Shown: one piece after another, positions 1 to 11,060 of the stretch
How the letters are laid out: every line of letters begins with the position of its first letter
Position numbering within the stretch: position 1 is the first letter of the stretch
Assembly (NCBI GenBank): GCA_036244855.1
Contig: BQKZ01001673.1
Location: 21,794 to 85,793, forward strand
Direction of reading: 5' to 3'
DNA length: 64,000 nucleotides
Source of the DNA: Temnopleurus reevesii
Taxonomy: Eukaryota; Echinodermata; Echinoidea; Temnopleuroida; Temnopleuridae
Position numbers and translations under genes: made by a program
Notes under the pieces: generated by a model
The model's input: the letters and a program-made list of their open reading frames with translations, nothing else
What the model was told of the DNA's origin: nothing
The model's database searches: none

Positions 1-236
1 TTCGTAGTAAACACAAGGGGACCCAGCGACGACCCTTGTGTCATGTCATATATTAATACACGGTCAAGGGAATACATTACACAGGTGCTGTGTTCTCATG
101 GACAAAGATCGTTATGAATAGGAGATGATGGCTTCATCTTAACAAATGACGCTATCAACAAACAAAAGCCGGTAATAATGAGACTATTACCGGGTTATTC
201 ATTTTCATGAATGCCATAAACGACAATGTTCCAAGT

Positions 237-264
237 CCCCCCCCCCCCCCCCCNCCCCCCCCCC
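237..264. repeat. Poly-C run with one undetermined base
   Basis: A run of 27 C residues is interrupted only by an N at 254. The length is probably unreliable because homopolymers of this size sequence poorly. Confidence 0.9.
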
Positions 265-1969
265 GCCCAATTCCGCCATGTTAACAAAAATGCTCAAAGA
301 ACATGTTTAGCTGATCTCTAGCACCATCATTCATTCAACATTAACGTTGATACTACTGAAACACAATTTTAAACAAATGATACATGCCATGATAGCACGC
401 TATTGTGGGTTAAGTCAGATGAAAAGATCTACCCCACCCCAAAAAAGGGAGTGATGTCAACTTTCTTTCTATACCTTTAAGTAGTCATATCCTATGATGA
501 TAACTTAAGTCAGTGCATTTATGAGAAACGGCTTTCATCGTCTCAACCTGGGTTTCTATTCAATAGAGTTATGGGGAATAAAGCACAGGTCTTGTGGTGT
601 GTTATGATTTGTAGCCAGCGTGATAATTCATCGGGTTTCCTGCAAAGTAGGTCTACCATCGGATGGGGACGGCCTCTTCTATTGATAGTAAATCATGCAT
701 GAATATTCATACGCCTTCAATCACCGGCTCATTCTTCATACATTATTAGAATGTTATCACACCCTGGCCATGTTCTGCGCTGAGAACATAGCATGTGCTT
801 TATACCCTGTGAATATCCTCCTTATATTGGACCCTTAGAAAGCAAGGACGCTACGCTCAATTACTCGCCGTATCAAAGCCATGATATAGCAATAAATATC
901 GCATCATGACGTCAACGTGTGGACGAGTAACGTTGATAAACATGTTAAGACGATGTTAATACAAGCATTGCTACTTACACCCAACAATAATTGTCTCTTT
1001 AATTAGTCGGGCAGCGAGGACAAGACGGGATGAGAACAGGAGTGTAATTGCTTCTTCAAATGACATATAATTATCGTTGCTTTAATCATTGCTTGTGGTT
1101 TTTCACGATAGCACATTTATTACAAAGCAAATAAGCCACGTTGAGAATTAATTTTGTTTGAAAGGTAGCAAGTCAGGGGTGTCAATCTTAGTTTAGCGCA
1201 GAGACGAGAAGAGATATTTAGGAACTATCAGTGAATGTCAAATCTAATTAACATCACTGTGATAAGGTGGCTACTGGTTGATTGAAAAAAAGACAAGAAT
1301 GTACTAATTTAAGAAGATTTTTGTCTTGGCTGATACAATAAAAGCCAACAAGCTTTGTGTGTCCAAAGAGTATTAACATTACATTATACCTTTTTCTACT
1401 CCAGACTTTGAGGACTTGTTAGATCTATACATACATAATTTTTTCCAGGAAAATTTTCACTGTGATCATGAGGATGATTCCTCACCGCGATCTTTCTCTG
1501 ACAGTCTTTCCACCCTCTCTCTCTCTTCCTCATACCTATTATAATTTAGACCATTAACCAATGCACGTACAAATGATGTCTATGACTGTGTAGTCATGGT
1601 AGTACCTCAGTCTCTGAGCTCCTCAAACCTCAATGAACATGTCTACACATACATGATGTCTTGTAATTGAATCAAGACTAATCACCCATACTATGAATAT
1701 GGAATAAGTGAGGCAGTAAAGACATCGTCAGTAATGTCATGACGGGTGTTTTGTGGGGGTACTTGGGGAGCGGACGGGTGAAGATGCACCCCAACCTGCC
1801 AACCGAAGTGAACTAGCAGATTCGAGGGGACTTTTGGCAGTTCAAGTGGCATTCAGTCATTATGTGGTGGTATGTCGGACTCGGGAAATGGATCACGCTG
1901 GTTGCCAATATATTAATTTTTTATTAATGTCTTAACATTGCATATTAACTTACTATACATTTGCATTAT

Positions 1970-2004
1970 TTGTTGTTGTTGTTGTTGTTGCTGCTGTTGT
2001 TGTT
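1970..2004. repeat. (TTG)n microsatellite
   Basis: About eleven TTG/CTG triplets in a row, with two CTG interruptions. Confidence 0.85.
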
Positions 2005-2099
2005 TAGGTTATGACGTTTCAGTCAAGTTCGACTATTTACGCCATTATTTGTTGGTTCGTAATCTGTTGAAATAAAGCCAGATAGACACTTCGAAATTG

Positions 2100-2345
2100 G
2101 GTTAAATTTGGGGGTTAAATTATGCATCCTTGTGGGTGCAGTTACTGGTTTATTTTCAGCTCCCTTGAAGGTTGAGATATGTACCCTTTATGGATGGAGG
2201 TATCCACCATAGGCTAGAGAAATTCAATATGTACCGTGGAGATCTGCATCCTAGGGGTGCATAATTATTTTCACCCATAAAGGGTGCGACAAATGTACCT
2301 GTGGCTGAACCCCCGAGGGTGCAAATCTGCATCCTAGTGTCTTAA
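2100..2345. repeat. GGGTGC/GCACCC-rich repeat fragment
   Basis: The motifs GGGTGCA, GCATCCT and ACCCTTTATGG recur in both orientations over about 250 bp, giving weak internal inverted similarity. The wording resembles the stretch around 44500-44680, so both may be remnants of one repeat, but the match is too loose for firm assignment. Confidence 0.35.
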
Positions 2346-2372
2346 AGTGTAGGCTAAACAGCTTGAATGTTG

Positions 2373-2452
2373 TTAACCCTCTGACTACTGAATTTTGTAA
2401 TTCTCATAGACTTTGTTCAGGGATCACCCACTTCCAGTTGTTAATGAGTTAA
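2373..2452. mobile_element. Foldback element, family F
   Basis: Short inverted-repeat element of about 80 bp whose ends read TTAACCCTCTGACTACTG and, inverted, TTAACTCATTAACAACTGG. The same palindromic layout occurs at 5472-5550 and 13746-13813, with one arm at 35337. It has no coding capacity. Called as a MITE-like repeat from multiplicity and inverted ends; the mobilising enzyme is unknown. Confidence 0.65.
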
Positions 2453-2519
2453 CTTAACTATCATCCATAGTGTTTTGCCAGTGAACTCTCCCTTTACGCT
2501 CTCGTGTTGATGTACGCCT

Positions 2520-2769
2520 CTAAACACCGACTCACACCGTTGTGTTTTTAGCCTGCGTCGGCCCAGCGTTTTTGTTTTAAAACGCACCCTAAACGCACAT
2601 CGCACGCAGACTAGACGATGGAGCGACGTTCGGCTTGCGCTCAACGAACGTACGACGAGCGTCAGTCCACCATATGACCTGTGTCTTTGTGCGTCAAGGA
2701 AGCGTTTTTAATTCCCAAAACACTGGGCCTACGCAGGCTAAAAACGCAAACGTGTGAGTCAGCCTTTAG
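2520..2769. mobile_element. Foldback element, family A
   Basis: About 250 bp with long inverted arms built around TTTTTAGCCTGCGTCGGCCC (left) and its inverse near 2725-2750. A second inverted core, GTTCGGCTTGCGCTCAACGA, lies in the middle. Better-preserved relatives occur at 38696-38949 and 50429-50682, where the ends are TTAAAGCCTGCG. The left end here is eroded. The overlapping short open frames on both strands are shadows of the palindrome. Confidence 0.75.
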
Positions 2770-3848
2770 CGGGCAGAACACAGACACAAACCTACCAAGA
2801 CGTTCATCTAAAGTACGTGGACATCTTACTAATAGATGCCGATTCATTAACGATAGAGTCTATGATGAATTTTTAAACAGATGGTTGTCATTATGAATGG
2901 TGGCTAGTCGCTACTGCATCATGTATGCTTAAGTGTAGTCTTCATGGTTCCTTCGGGGGATATAATGTAATGGAAACTTCCCATAGAGATTACGTTATAT
3001 TAAAACATTATCATGTGAACTATGTTTGATTGGGGTTTCATTTAAATCCAACACGAATGAAACATGTTTGATGTCAAATCTAGAACATCAACTATGTGAT
3101 CCACATTTTAATCAGTGGATACTTCAAAAGAGCTGCTTTATTCCATGAAAAATAGAATATGGTGATGATTGATAGCACTGTTTTCATATCTGCATTTGAT
3201 ACCATGCATTCACTTTCGCTATGTGGGCTTCATTTGGGCTAAAAAGGGTATTGTGAGTCGCAAATGCATCTTCCGTTGGTTCAGATCACTTTACACGCAA
3301 TATCTGAAGTGTTCAATATCTTCAGTGTTAATTTTCGCATCTAAAGAGCTCCCAATATAACTTCTTATATAAGTTCTTTTATAAGTTCTTCCTATACTTA
3401 GGCTGAATTTATCCATTCAAATGCCCAATATGCGCCATTTTACGAATATTCATTCAGTGTGTTAAAAGTGTGTTAAAATTACTCTTTAAGTGCAACCCAA
3501 CGAACACTTAAAGAGTGGCACTTGATGAAATCTCACCAAGTGCTAAATCTGGGTTTAAATATCAATATTTGCTATCCAGAACAAGGCGGAGTTCTAATTA
3601 TCTAAACCAAATCCCACCGCTGCCACCAACCAAATCCACAAATCTGAAACCACGTGCCATTCCATGATATTTTTTTCTGAAAACAATTATGAGAATATGC
3701 ATCTTATATATTATGTGCCAGAGTTACTAAGTATTGATGGTCCTCTTTTTCAATATGTTGTGGTCTATTCCTGGAGACATATGTCTCTCTGTGTGAACTC
3801 CCCGATGTCCATGTCAGTAGGGATTTGGGACATACTTAATTAATGTAT
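2770..3848. other. Gene-free stretch, nothing recognised
   Basis: AT-rich unique-looking DNA without repeats I could match elsewhere in the window and without a plausible exon. Confidence 0.6.
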
Positions 3849-3849
3849 A

Positions 3850-3960
3850 AGTGGGTTTTCGAAATTGGTGGACGGTGGGTTGTGGACGATAGAGCACGAG
3901 TGCGCACTGATGTACCCAGTAAATGACAAGTGTGCAACTGAACTGCGCATTTCCTATCTT
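3850..3960. mobile_element. Half copy of foldback family H
   Basis: Begins GTGGGTTTTCGAAATTGGTG and continues with the internal words seen in the complete copy at 27787-27964 (guarded by the same end). The opposite inverted arm is missing, so this is a truncated or decayed element. Confidence 0.55.
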
Positions 3961-4925
3961 TCAGAAGCCTCCGTCTATCAATTAAAAAAAAACATCCTAA
4001 TGCAAGGTACGTGCACGGGACGGGAGAATGAACTTGGATACGTTAGGCATAAACATTATAGAAAACCATATCAATCTGACTATATCTATCGAATTTAATG
4101 TTTATCAGTCTGTAATTTAAGTGAATCGGCACATGGGATTGATCAGTTTGTACTTTTTAGAAGTCTGTAGTAGTTTGGCTATTCCAAGAGAAAGAAGCAA
4201 GGGATCTTTTTTATACGAAAGGGTCGTATTTGATATTGAACAACATTCAATGAATTTAGAAAGTTCAGAAATGTTTGAAATGCATCGAATTGTTACACTT
4301 TGTTAAGTAGGCTCATCATGTTTTATTATTTAAAAAAGAGCTAGGGTTTGTGGAGTTTATGGAGTGTAAATGTGAAGTTTGTGGTCTTTAATTCTTCGTT
4401 TATTCACAAATTTGTTTCAAAATTTCACCATGTATTTGAAAATGGGCCATGAAATGTGAATCATCATTGTTAATTGTCGCTATCATCAATATTATTCATT
4501 TAACATTTCACATTGACTTTTTAAATTCTAATTGATGATATTAAACGTCATTTAGGATATACAACTCAAAAGCGGCACACATGAAGCCGACAATCGTTGA
4601 GGATATCGTGATTGACTTGTAACTGAGGCTAGCTCCAAGATATTGTCATGTGACTTGGTTAAGTGCGTCAGTACCTCTTGAAGTTAAGCCCAAGTCACAC
4701 TAAACATACGGGTGTGCATGACTACACGGTTGCAGCGGGGAGATGGCATGTGTGCGGGGTCGTTTGAAGGAGTAAGAATGCACCTGTGACCGGGTCATTA
4801 GGAGGGAGTGTGGGTTGGCGTATCGCTGAATAACCGCAGGCTTGCAGAGCTAGAGATGAAGATGACGATGGAATTGTATCGCTTGCTCCTTAGAGCTCCT
4901 CGTCTTCCTTCCTAGATTTCGTTCA
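3961..4925. other. Gene-free stretch, nothing recognised
   Basis: Mixed-composition DNA. Small open frames here have no recognisable motifs. Confidence 0.55.
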
Positions 4926-5077
4926 CTCTTTCCTCTTCTCCTTTCTCCTCATCTTACTCTCTCTCTCCCCCTCTCTCTATCTCTTTCTTTCTTTCTCTTT
5001 ATTTCTCTCTCTGTCTCTTTCTTTCTCTCAATTTATTTCTCTCTCTCTCTCCCTCTTTCTCTCTCTCCCTCTCTCTA
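4926..5077. repeat. CT-rich low-complexity tract
   Basis: Imperfect CT, CTTT and CCCT repeats over about 150 bp. A shorter tract of the same kind follows at about 5277-5320. Open frames translated through these tracts are rich in Ser, Leu and Phe and are not credible proteins. Confidence 0.9.
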
Positions 5078-5471
5078 TGACACAAACATACATTCATACA
5101 CTTCATCTTTTTATTTCTACACGTTGTTTGGATATTTTAAATCTATACTTTTCACACTTCTTCTTATACATATATGTTTGCTAGAATCTCCGAACATGAT
5201 TGCGTTCAGGTTTGCGTTCAGGAAATGCCTTTGCATGATTTCCCCATGATAGTTGACACTCTGTCTTTCTTTGTCTATCTCCCACCCCCCCCCCCTCTCT
5301 CTCTCTCTCTCTATCTATCCCTTCAACACACACCTTCTTTTTTCACTCTTGTACTCACTGACTCTGTATTTATGCCTATCTTGTGGAGTAGACGGGTGTT
5401 GCGGCTCTGAGTTTTGTCTTTTATCAAGATGGCAGCGGTTCGTATCCTATCCAGCATATGGATTCCCTACA

Positions 5472-5550
5472 TTAACCCATTTACTACTGAATTATGTAAT
5501 CCCCATAGACTTAGTGCACGAAGCACCTAGTTCCAGTATTCATTGGGTTA
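5472..5550. mobile_element. Foldback element, family F
   Basis: Left end TTAACCCATTTACTACTGAA, right arm inverted (ending CATTGGGTTA), about 79 bp in total. It is the most symmetrical of the family-F copies here. Confidence 0.65.
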
Positions 5551-6257
5551 GGAGATTCATCCACGGCGTGCTGCTTTAAAACAAGGAGAGATGAAACGGT
5601 TCATTGCAGAAAAAATATGTATTTCTAGAATTGCCTGTGTGCCGGAATGGCGAACGCTAAGGCTAGGTTAATCATCTTGAAAAAATGAGACTCGATACAT
5701 TCCCACTATATTTCGCTGTACATATTATAATTGTTTCTGTTTGGGTTTCCATTTTATTTTGCTCTCCACTTCTTCTCTATTCAATCCCTCTTCACCTTTT
5801 CGTCTTACTGTCAATCATCTTTCCCTTTCATTCAGTAGATAATTCTGATTCTTATTAATCAACGATTTCACTCGTTTGGTGTTGTAAATGGGTCAACCCT
5901 GAAATGTTCGTTAGCCTTATTGTTTGTATTTGACAAAGCGGAAGGTTATCACGCAAGGACTGTGCAGTTATGCGTATACGCAACCCATTCATAAGCGTGC
6001 ATTCATGGAAAAGAATGCATTCTGAGTTAATTAGCCTGTTTCTTAGCCCACTTTTGTCATTTTTTTTGTCCCTCACTGAATCCATTTTCTCTGTATCTAT
6101 GTATTTCTATGGATTTAATTTAACGACATCTTCAGAGGGTATTGCTTGCCTTTTTCGACTTTTGTGCGGAGTGCGTGCTTGTAAATTTATCTTTTCCAGG
6201 CTACATTTTTTGGAGTGTGATTTCTTTTTCCTTCCCACACCTTTTAAGGTTCCATTC
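5551..6257. other. Gene-free stretch, nothing recognised
   Basis: No matched repeats and no exon-like frame. It runs into the CT-rich tract that follows. Confidence 0.5.
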
Positions 6258-6537
6258 TGCTCCTCTATCTCTTTCTCTCTCTCTATCTATCTATCTCTCT
6301 CTCTCTCCTTCTTTCTCTCTGTTTATCTTTTTCCCCTTTCTATCTATCCATACCTTACCATCCCCTCTCTCTCTTACACACACCCTTCTCTCTCTGTCTC
6401 TATCTGTCTCTCTCCCTCTCCATATCTCTTCCTCTACCTTCCTTCCCCCTTCTCTTTCGCGTTCTCTTTTTCTTATATCTCCCCCACTATCTCTCTCTTT
6501 GACCCTTTTTCATATTTCTTCTCATTTTCTCTCAAAA
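6258..6537. repeat. CT-rich low-complexity tract
   Basis: Nearly 280 bp of CTCT, CTAT and CCTT repeats. The 197- and 134-codon open frames across it are low-complexity translations (Ser/Leu/Phe) in two different frames and are rejected as genes. Confidence 0.9.
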
Positions 6538-6935
6538 TTCTTTTAAACTATACTACTCTGTAAATGTGTCTCTAGTTGCACTTTCTGTCATTGCTTTAGG
6601 GTCCATTAACTTCTGCTCGATGACATTGGAAGGTGTTTTTACCCACTATTTCTTCTTATATTTCACATCTCATTTTCCTCTCATTTTAGTTTATTATATC
6701 ATGTGTATTCTGTTACCTCCCTGTCCATCAAAGTACTTCCTAATCCTGTCAAGTATCTTCCGTGTATATAATGTCTTCGGAAATTAAAGTATGTGCCTTT
6801 ACTGTCCTTATATTTCAAACTTAACTTTTCCTTTTTGTTCATGTCACTTATGTGATGGTATTCCGGTTGGATTTATTTTCAAATGATATTTTGGTCCCTT
6901 TTGCTCCTCTCACTGTTTTATAGATTCATGTAGAG

Positions 6936-7050
6936 AACACGATATAAAGCATTTTAAGGAAAATGAAGTTGAACGCCAATTTAATGCACCTTTTTAATGC
7001 TATTGAAAGCAGGACCGGCATGCGACTGTAATGTCCACACAGTCTAATAC
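6936..7050. mobile_element. Half copy of foldback family C
   Basis: Starts AACACGATATAAAGC and carries the family-C internal words (GAAGTTGAACG, AATGCTATTGAAA, GTCCACACAGT) but lacks the second arm. A family-B element begins about 40 bp further on, so the missing half may have been lost or displaced. Confidence 0.5.
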
Positions 7051-7086
7051 ATGTCGTAAGGATCTTTATTGTCCCATGACACACTA

Positions 7087-7248
7087 AGGGGGTGTTGTTC
7101 AAAAGTTGCAATTGGTCGCAAGTTGCAGTTGATCGGAACACACCAATCAAAATCATTGTTTCATGCGCGTCTTGTTAAATGCGCATACCGTGCACGAATG
7201 AAAATGCACGTTAAAATTTAAGTTGCAGTCGATTTTGAGCAACATCCG
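7087..7248 (-). mobile_element. Foldback element, family B (reverse orientation)
   Basis: Begins GGGGGTGTTGTTCAAAAGTT and ends in an inverted, decayed arm (TTTTGAGCAACATCC). Inside are CATTGTTTCATGCGCGT and GCGCATACCGTGCACGAA, which occur in every family-B copy. The orientation of these words is opposite to the copies at 13474, 29417, 33533 and 44195. It is non-coding. Confidence 0.75.
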
Positions 7249-7480
7249 ATCAGTTTTTAGACAGTGTTGCTAACCATCTTGACCGTACATTTTTATTATA
7301 ATCTCTGCATTTCTCAGAATAATGGGTACTATTTTCCATATACACATTACGTAATATACGTTGGCTACGAACGGAAGGGCCTAATTGAGCCTTACGTGAT
7401 TATGTGTTATTATCAATGCATGACGTATATGGCTGCTAAATCGTGCCACATTTATTTTTTAACAGGTTCATCTCCATACC
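7249..7480. other. Unassigned spacer
   Basis: AT-rich DNA between a family-B element and the tandem array, with no feature recognised. Confidence 0.4.
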
Positions 7481-8016
7481 TTTTACATTTTTTTTTAATT
7501 CAACAATAATTGACACCCTTTTCTTTTTTTTTTAGCAATGGTAGATACTCCTTGTAAATGTATATGCATATTCAATGTAATCGAAGTAGAAAGATGGGTA
7601 ACTTTTACATTTTTTAAATTCAACAATTAAAACCCCTTTTCTCCTTTTAGCACTTGTAGATACTCCTTGCAAATGTATATGCACATTCAATGTATTCGAA
7701 CTAGGAAAATGGGTAACTTTTACATTTTTTAAATTCAACAATAATTGGCGCCATTTTCTTCTCTTTTTTTAGCAATGGTAGATACTCCTTGCAAATATAT
7801 AACCAACACGAAATAAAATATTTCCGAAAAGTTAACTCGAACGCAGACAATAGATCCGTCCACCGTGTATTCAACTGTGCGGACACAACAATGACATGCG
7901 GGTACCGATTTCAATATCATTACAAAGGAGCATTGAAATTGCCTTCGACTTAACTTTTCGAAAATACTTTATATCGTGTTCTGCACATTCAATGTAATCG
8001 AAGTGGGAAAATGGGT
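7481..8016. repeat. Three-unit tandem array (~117 bp unit) interrupted by a family-C element
   Basis: Unit 1 is 7481-7602, unit 2 is 7603-7717 and unit 3 runs 7718-7804, then resumes at 7981 and fades near 8016. Each unit holds a T-rich run ending in AG, then a 62-base block containing GTAGATACTCCTTG, and ends TGGGTAAC (TGGGTTTG in unit 3). The block in units 1 and 2 has acceptor-like and donor-like flanks and one open frame, discussed as a finding. The third unit is split by the element at 7805-7980, so the array predates that insertion. Confidence 0.8.
7805..7980. mobile_element. Foldback element, family C, inserted in tandem array
   Basis: About 176 bp, with inverted ends AACACGAAATAAAATATTTC and, inverted, AACACGATATAAAGTATTTT, followed by the shared inner arm CCGAAAAGTTAACTCGAACG. 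The surrounding repeat units supply the unoccupied sequence, so the boundaries are better fixed than for most copies. Related copies lie at 21288, 45522, 45796, 57159 and 57433. Confidence 0.8.
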
Positions 8017-8695
8017 TTGAACCTTAAAGATTCTAGTTTCATATTGTCAGTCCTATTTCCGCCTCAGAAATACGACGTGATTCTAAGAAAAGAGAAATTT
8101 GAAAACATATGTGAGAAAATAGCACTTTCCATCCTCGAGTTTGAGAGATTGCGTTTCATTTTAGAAACCTTAGCTGATAATGGTTACAGTGAAATATACT
8201 GTCTCACTGAGCATTGACCCATAGATATAGTGACAAAGGTAAGTACTCAAAAGAGCAAAGGGGCGGGATACTTTATTCTAAAACTTCCGATTATTCTCCA
8301 TTTCTACTTTCTAAATTCCAAGGGTTGAAAGATCGAACTAAAATATTTTAGCCAGTGACCAATGGAAATTGTATTGAAATTATTGAATTGAAATTTTCAA
8401 TCCAATTGGCATTGGCCGTCTGTGATCACAATTTTTCATATTGACTTTTCAATCCTAATAATTTAGACCCCCAAATACCATTTTTATTCGTAAAAAGGGA
8501 AAATTAAGTTGTGCAAACAAGTCAAACTTTCTCCAACAATCATGGCAATGAATATGAATGCCCAAGATCTCGGCAAAACACTCGCATGGTTCTCCACCAT
8601 GTCCTCTATACCACAAAGTATGTCTCTCCTTGAAGAATAAGATATGAGCATCCAGTGCCATCCTTGCTATGGCATTCAGTTTGAAGTTTCTTTAA
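8017..8695. other. Gene-free stretch, one unremarkable open frame
   Basis: An open frame of 68 codons (8011-8217) begins inside the last tandem unit. Its translation looks compositionally ordinary but carries no motif I recognise, and it is too short to support as a gene. Confidence 0.4.
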
Positions 8696-8814
8696 GCCCC
8701 GGTCACATAGGGCCCCGGTAGCAACACGATTCAACACGACACTTTGTTTAAAGGCAGTTAACTGTGAACTCAACAAAGAGTCATGTTGCTTCCGGGGTCC
8801 TATGTGACCGGGGC
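8696..8814. mobile_element. Foldback element, family D
   Basis: About 119 bp with strong inverted ends: GCCCCGGTCACATAGGGCCC on the left and the inverse, GCCCCGGTCACATAGGACCC, on the right. The core contains TTTGTT / AACAAA inverted words. The left flank reads TTTAA. A second copy is at 11108-11238. Confidence 0.85.
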
Positions 8815-9204
8815 ATTACATTGTTAACAAGGTTCTCCAACTCTCCAACGGGTCTCCCTCCTCTCTTCATCCTCCAATATTTGAAGCTTAATTCTCGGGC
8901 TGAATTCATCGCCCGGGAACCAAATAAACTGATAAATATGCATTCTGCTTCTCGAGTGTACCACCGAAGGCTAGTGGCTAATATCTGAGGCGTATCACAT
9001 TGGGGTATAATGACAGTTGAAGTACCTTGCGACTTAAGCGAGTGCCTTGTAATGAGCGTCTCTTGCTTGTGTTAAAGGCGGGAAAAGAGCGCGGGAAATC
9101 AAAGACGAGAAAAAGAGGTACGCCATGATATTATGCAGACGACACTGCTTGAGATTTGCTTACACATGAAGCGGGAACCACACGTTCACTCCAAGTCTCT
9201 ATTT
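8815..9204. other. Gene-free stretch, nothing recognised
   Basis: No repeat or exon identified between the family-D element and the CT tract. Confidence 0.45.
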
Positions 9205-9338
9205 TTATCCCCTCTCTCTCTCCCTCACTCACTCTCCCTCTCTCCCCCTCTCTTTCTCGCTGTCTACATCTAACCTCCATCTCACTCTTTATATTATAAC
9301 TATTTATAAATTCATTCTCCCTTTCCCCGCCCCCCTCC

Positions 9339-9381
<43 letters not shown>
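9205..9381. repeat. CT-rich tract ending in pure (CT)n
   Basis: Imperfect CT/CCCT sequence that becomes an uninterrupted CT dinucleotide run at about 9345-9381. The reverse-strand open frame through it is Arg-Glu repeat and is not a gene. Confidence 0.9.
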
Positions 9382-9384
<3 letters not shown>

Positions 9385-9814
9385 TCCTCTTGAGGGTTTT
9401 TTTAAGATTGTTTTGCTTCCCGACTCCTCTTGGCCTATATAGGCCTATGAATGTGTGAATGTAGATGGCGAATTTTCTACGACCAAAATAGCAAGGCATC
9501 TTAACATTATTGCCAATTTGTATCGACTGTTTTACGCAGCCAGAAATGAGTTGGGCTCGGGAAAAGAATTAGCTACCTTTGTGCCCGGTATAGATAGCCA
9601 AAATGTATTAACATGTATGTCAACATGGACTTGTATGTCAATATTCATTTGTAAGTCAAAAATATATCATAAGTCAAACTTTATTTCTAAGTAAAGATCG
9701 TGCGGTATAATACGTTCATATCTACTACTGATATTGTGACTGCTTTATTGTCCTCTTGTTTGTTACTTTAAACGATTAAAAAGAGTCTGTTCTCCCTGTC
9801 CCTGTCTATCTTAC
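9382..9814. other. Gene-free stretch, nothing recognised
   Basis: AT-rich DNA without matched repeats. A few TATGTCA/AAGTCA words recur near 9600-9690. Confidence 0.4.
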
Positions 9815-10071
9815 ACACATGCATATATATATTAAAGCATACACATACACGCACAATCAAACGCACACTCACATAAAACAAATACGCATACACACAAAAG
9901 CACACATACAAACACACGTACACATACAACCACACACAAATACACCCCAAGATAATATTAAAACGTCTATGCATACACCACCACATGCACACCCAATCAC
10001 ACTCTCATGCAAACATGCATATTTACACACAAAAATACACTCGTAATCACACACACAAACACACTCACATC
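9815..10071. repeat. CA-rich low-complexity tract
   Basis: Imperfect CACA/CATACA repeats over about 250 bp. The overlapping open frames on both strands (His/Thr- or Cys/Val-rich) are products of the repeat. Confidence 0.9.
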
Positions 10072-10442
10072 TAAGCAGCTAATACCAAGCTGTTAATATT
10101 TTCCTTTTCCTTTCACTTTTTCTGATCAATTTCTTATTCATTCAGAAGCAAGGCTATTTCGAAGTATCTTAGAGATTATTACCAAATTATTTGATGCTTT
10201 CTTGATTTTTTTTCTTCAGATATATATATTGGCAAGAAGTATCACTTTTTCATGTATTTATTAATTCATTTGTTTTATTTCAATATGGTTTCCCAGTCAG
10301 TGATCGCAGCACTGTTTTTTTTTTTTACATAATAAGAACTTAAATTGAATACAATAGCCAACATAAATGCTTAATCAGAGAATAATCTAATCTACTCGAG
10401 TATAGACAACAGAAAAAGTGAATAACAATTATACATGTACAT

Positions 10443-10592
10443 ACAGTTAAACCTGTCTATAGTGGACATTTAAATTGATTCGCTCCATGTGAAAATGCAT
10501 GTTAAAGAACCTGTCTATAGAGGCCACCTGTTTACAGTGGCCACTTTTTCTATTTCCCTTGGGGTGGCTTCTGTAGACAAGTCTGACTTTAT
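10443..10592. mobile_element. Foldback element with AACCTGTCTATAG ends
   Basis: Left end ACAGTTAAACCTGTCTATAG; the right end inverted reads AAAGTCAGACTTGTCTACAG. The internal phrases 'AACCTGTCTATAGAGGCCACC' and 'ACAGTGGCCAC' repeat the end motif. Ends of this wording are, in my experience, typical of widespread Tc1/mariner-pogo-type non-autonomous elements, but the superfamily assignment is inference. Confidence 0.6.
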
Positions 10593-11060
10593 ATTTCTAA
10601 AATCATCATCATAATCTGTTTTAATTTCTCCACTCATATATGCATTTCCCATGAATAAAACTAGTATTCGTTGATCACGCACAAGCACGTATTATCAACT
10701 TCTGAGCGCAGATAATTACTCTTTTTTCCCCAGACCATAGTCGACTGCGTCCATCCAATTTATTGTCATATTGATCGAAGGGGCGATCCACGAATTATTA
10801 TCAATTTCGAGGGGCGGATGATGAAGTATTAATATTTACGCACTGTGTCAGTCATTCTTATAGGTCGCAGTATTGGAGTATAGCCCTAGAAAGAAGTTAA
10901 AAAAGGACAGGAATATATTGATATATACTGGCCAGGGTCAATGGCGAGAAGGCCAACTCAATAACGATGATAATTTGAGGCGAAATTGACACAGGCGACT
11001 CTCCGTGAAGGTCATAATAAGAATTCGTCAATGTACATTCCTACACTGGGATATGTGTAT
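10593..11060. other. Gene-free stretch, nothing recognised
   Basis: No repeat matched. Small inverted words occur near 10720-10830 without an element structure. Confidence 0.4.

Larger units (their letters stand above)
1..2372. other. Gene-free stretch, no element recognised
   Basis: Apart from the poly-C run, the TTG repeat and the GGGTGC-rich patch listed separately, I see nothing I can name. Stops are frequent in all frames. A small perfect hairpin lies at 169-193 (arms CCGGTAATA / TATTACCGG, 7-base loop) but has no context that would make it a terminator or RNA. Confidence 0.6.

Noticed and set aside
169..193. Perfect 9-bp hairpin resembling a terminator
   Set aside because: Eukaryotic context, no adjacent gene and no T run; kept only as a note.
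5174..6563. Open frames of 78-197 codons (5174-5410, 5253-5579, 5970-6563, 6142-6546)
   Set aside because: They run through CT-rich tracts, overlap in different frames and translate to Ser/Leu/Phe/Pro runs.
8011..8217. 68-codon frame after the tandem array
   Set aside because: Its start codon is inside a repeat unit, it is short, and there is no motif or splice context.
9131..10054. Frames over the (CT)n and CA-rich tracts on both strands
   Set aside because: Translations are Arg-Glu, His-Thr or Cys-Val repeats from simple sequence.
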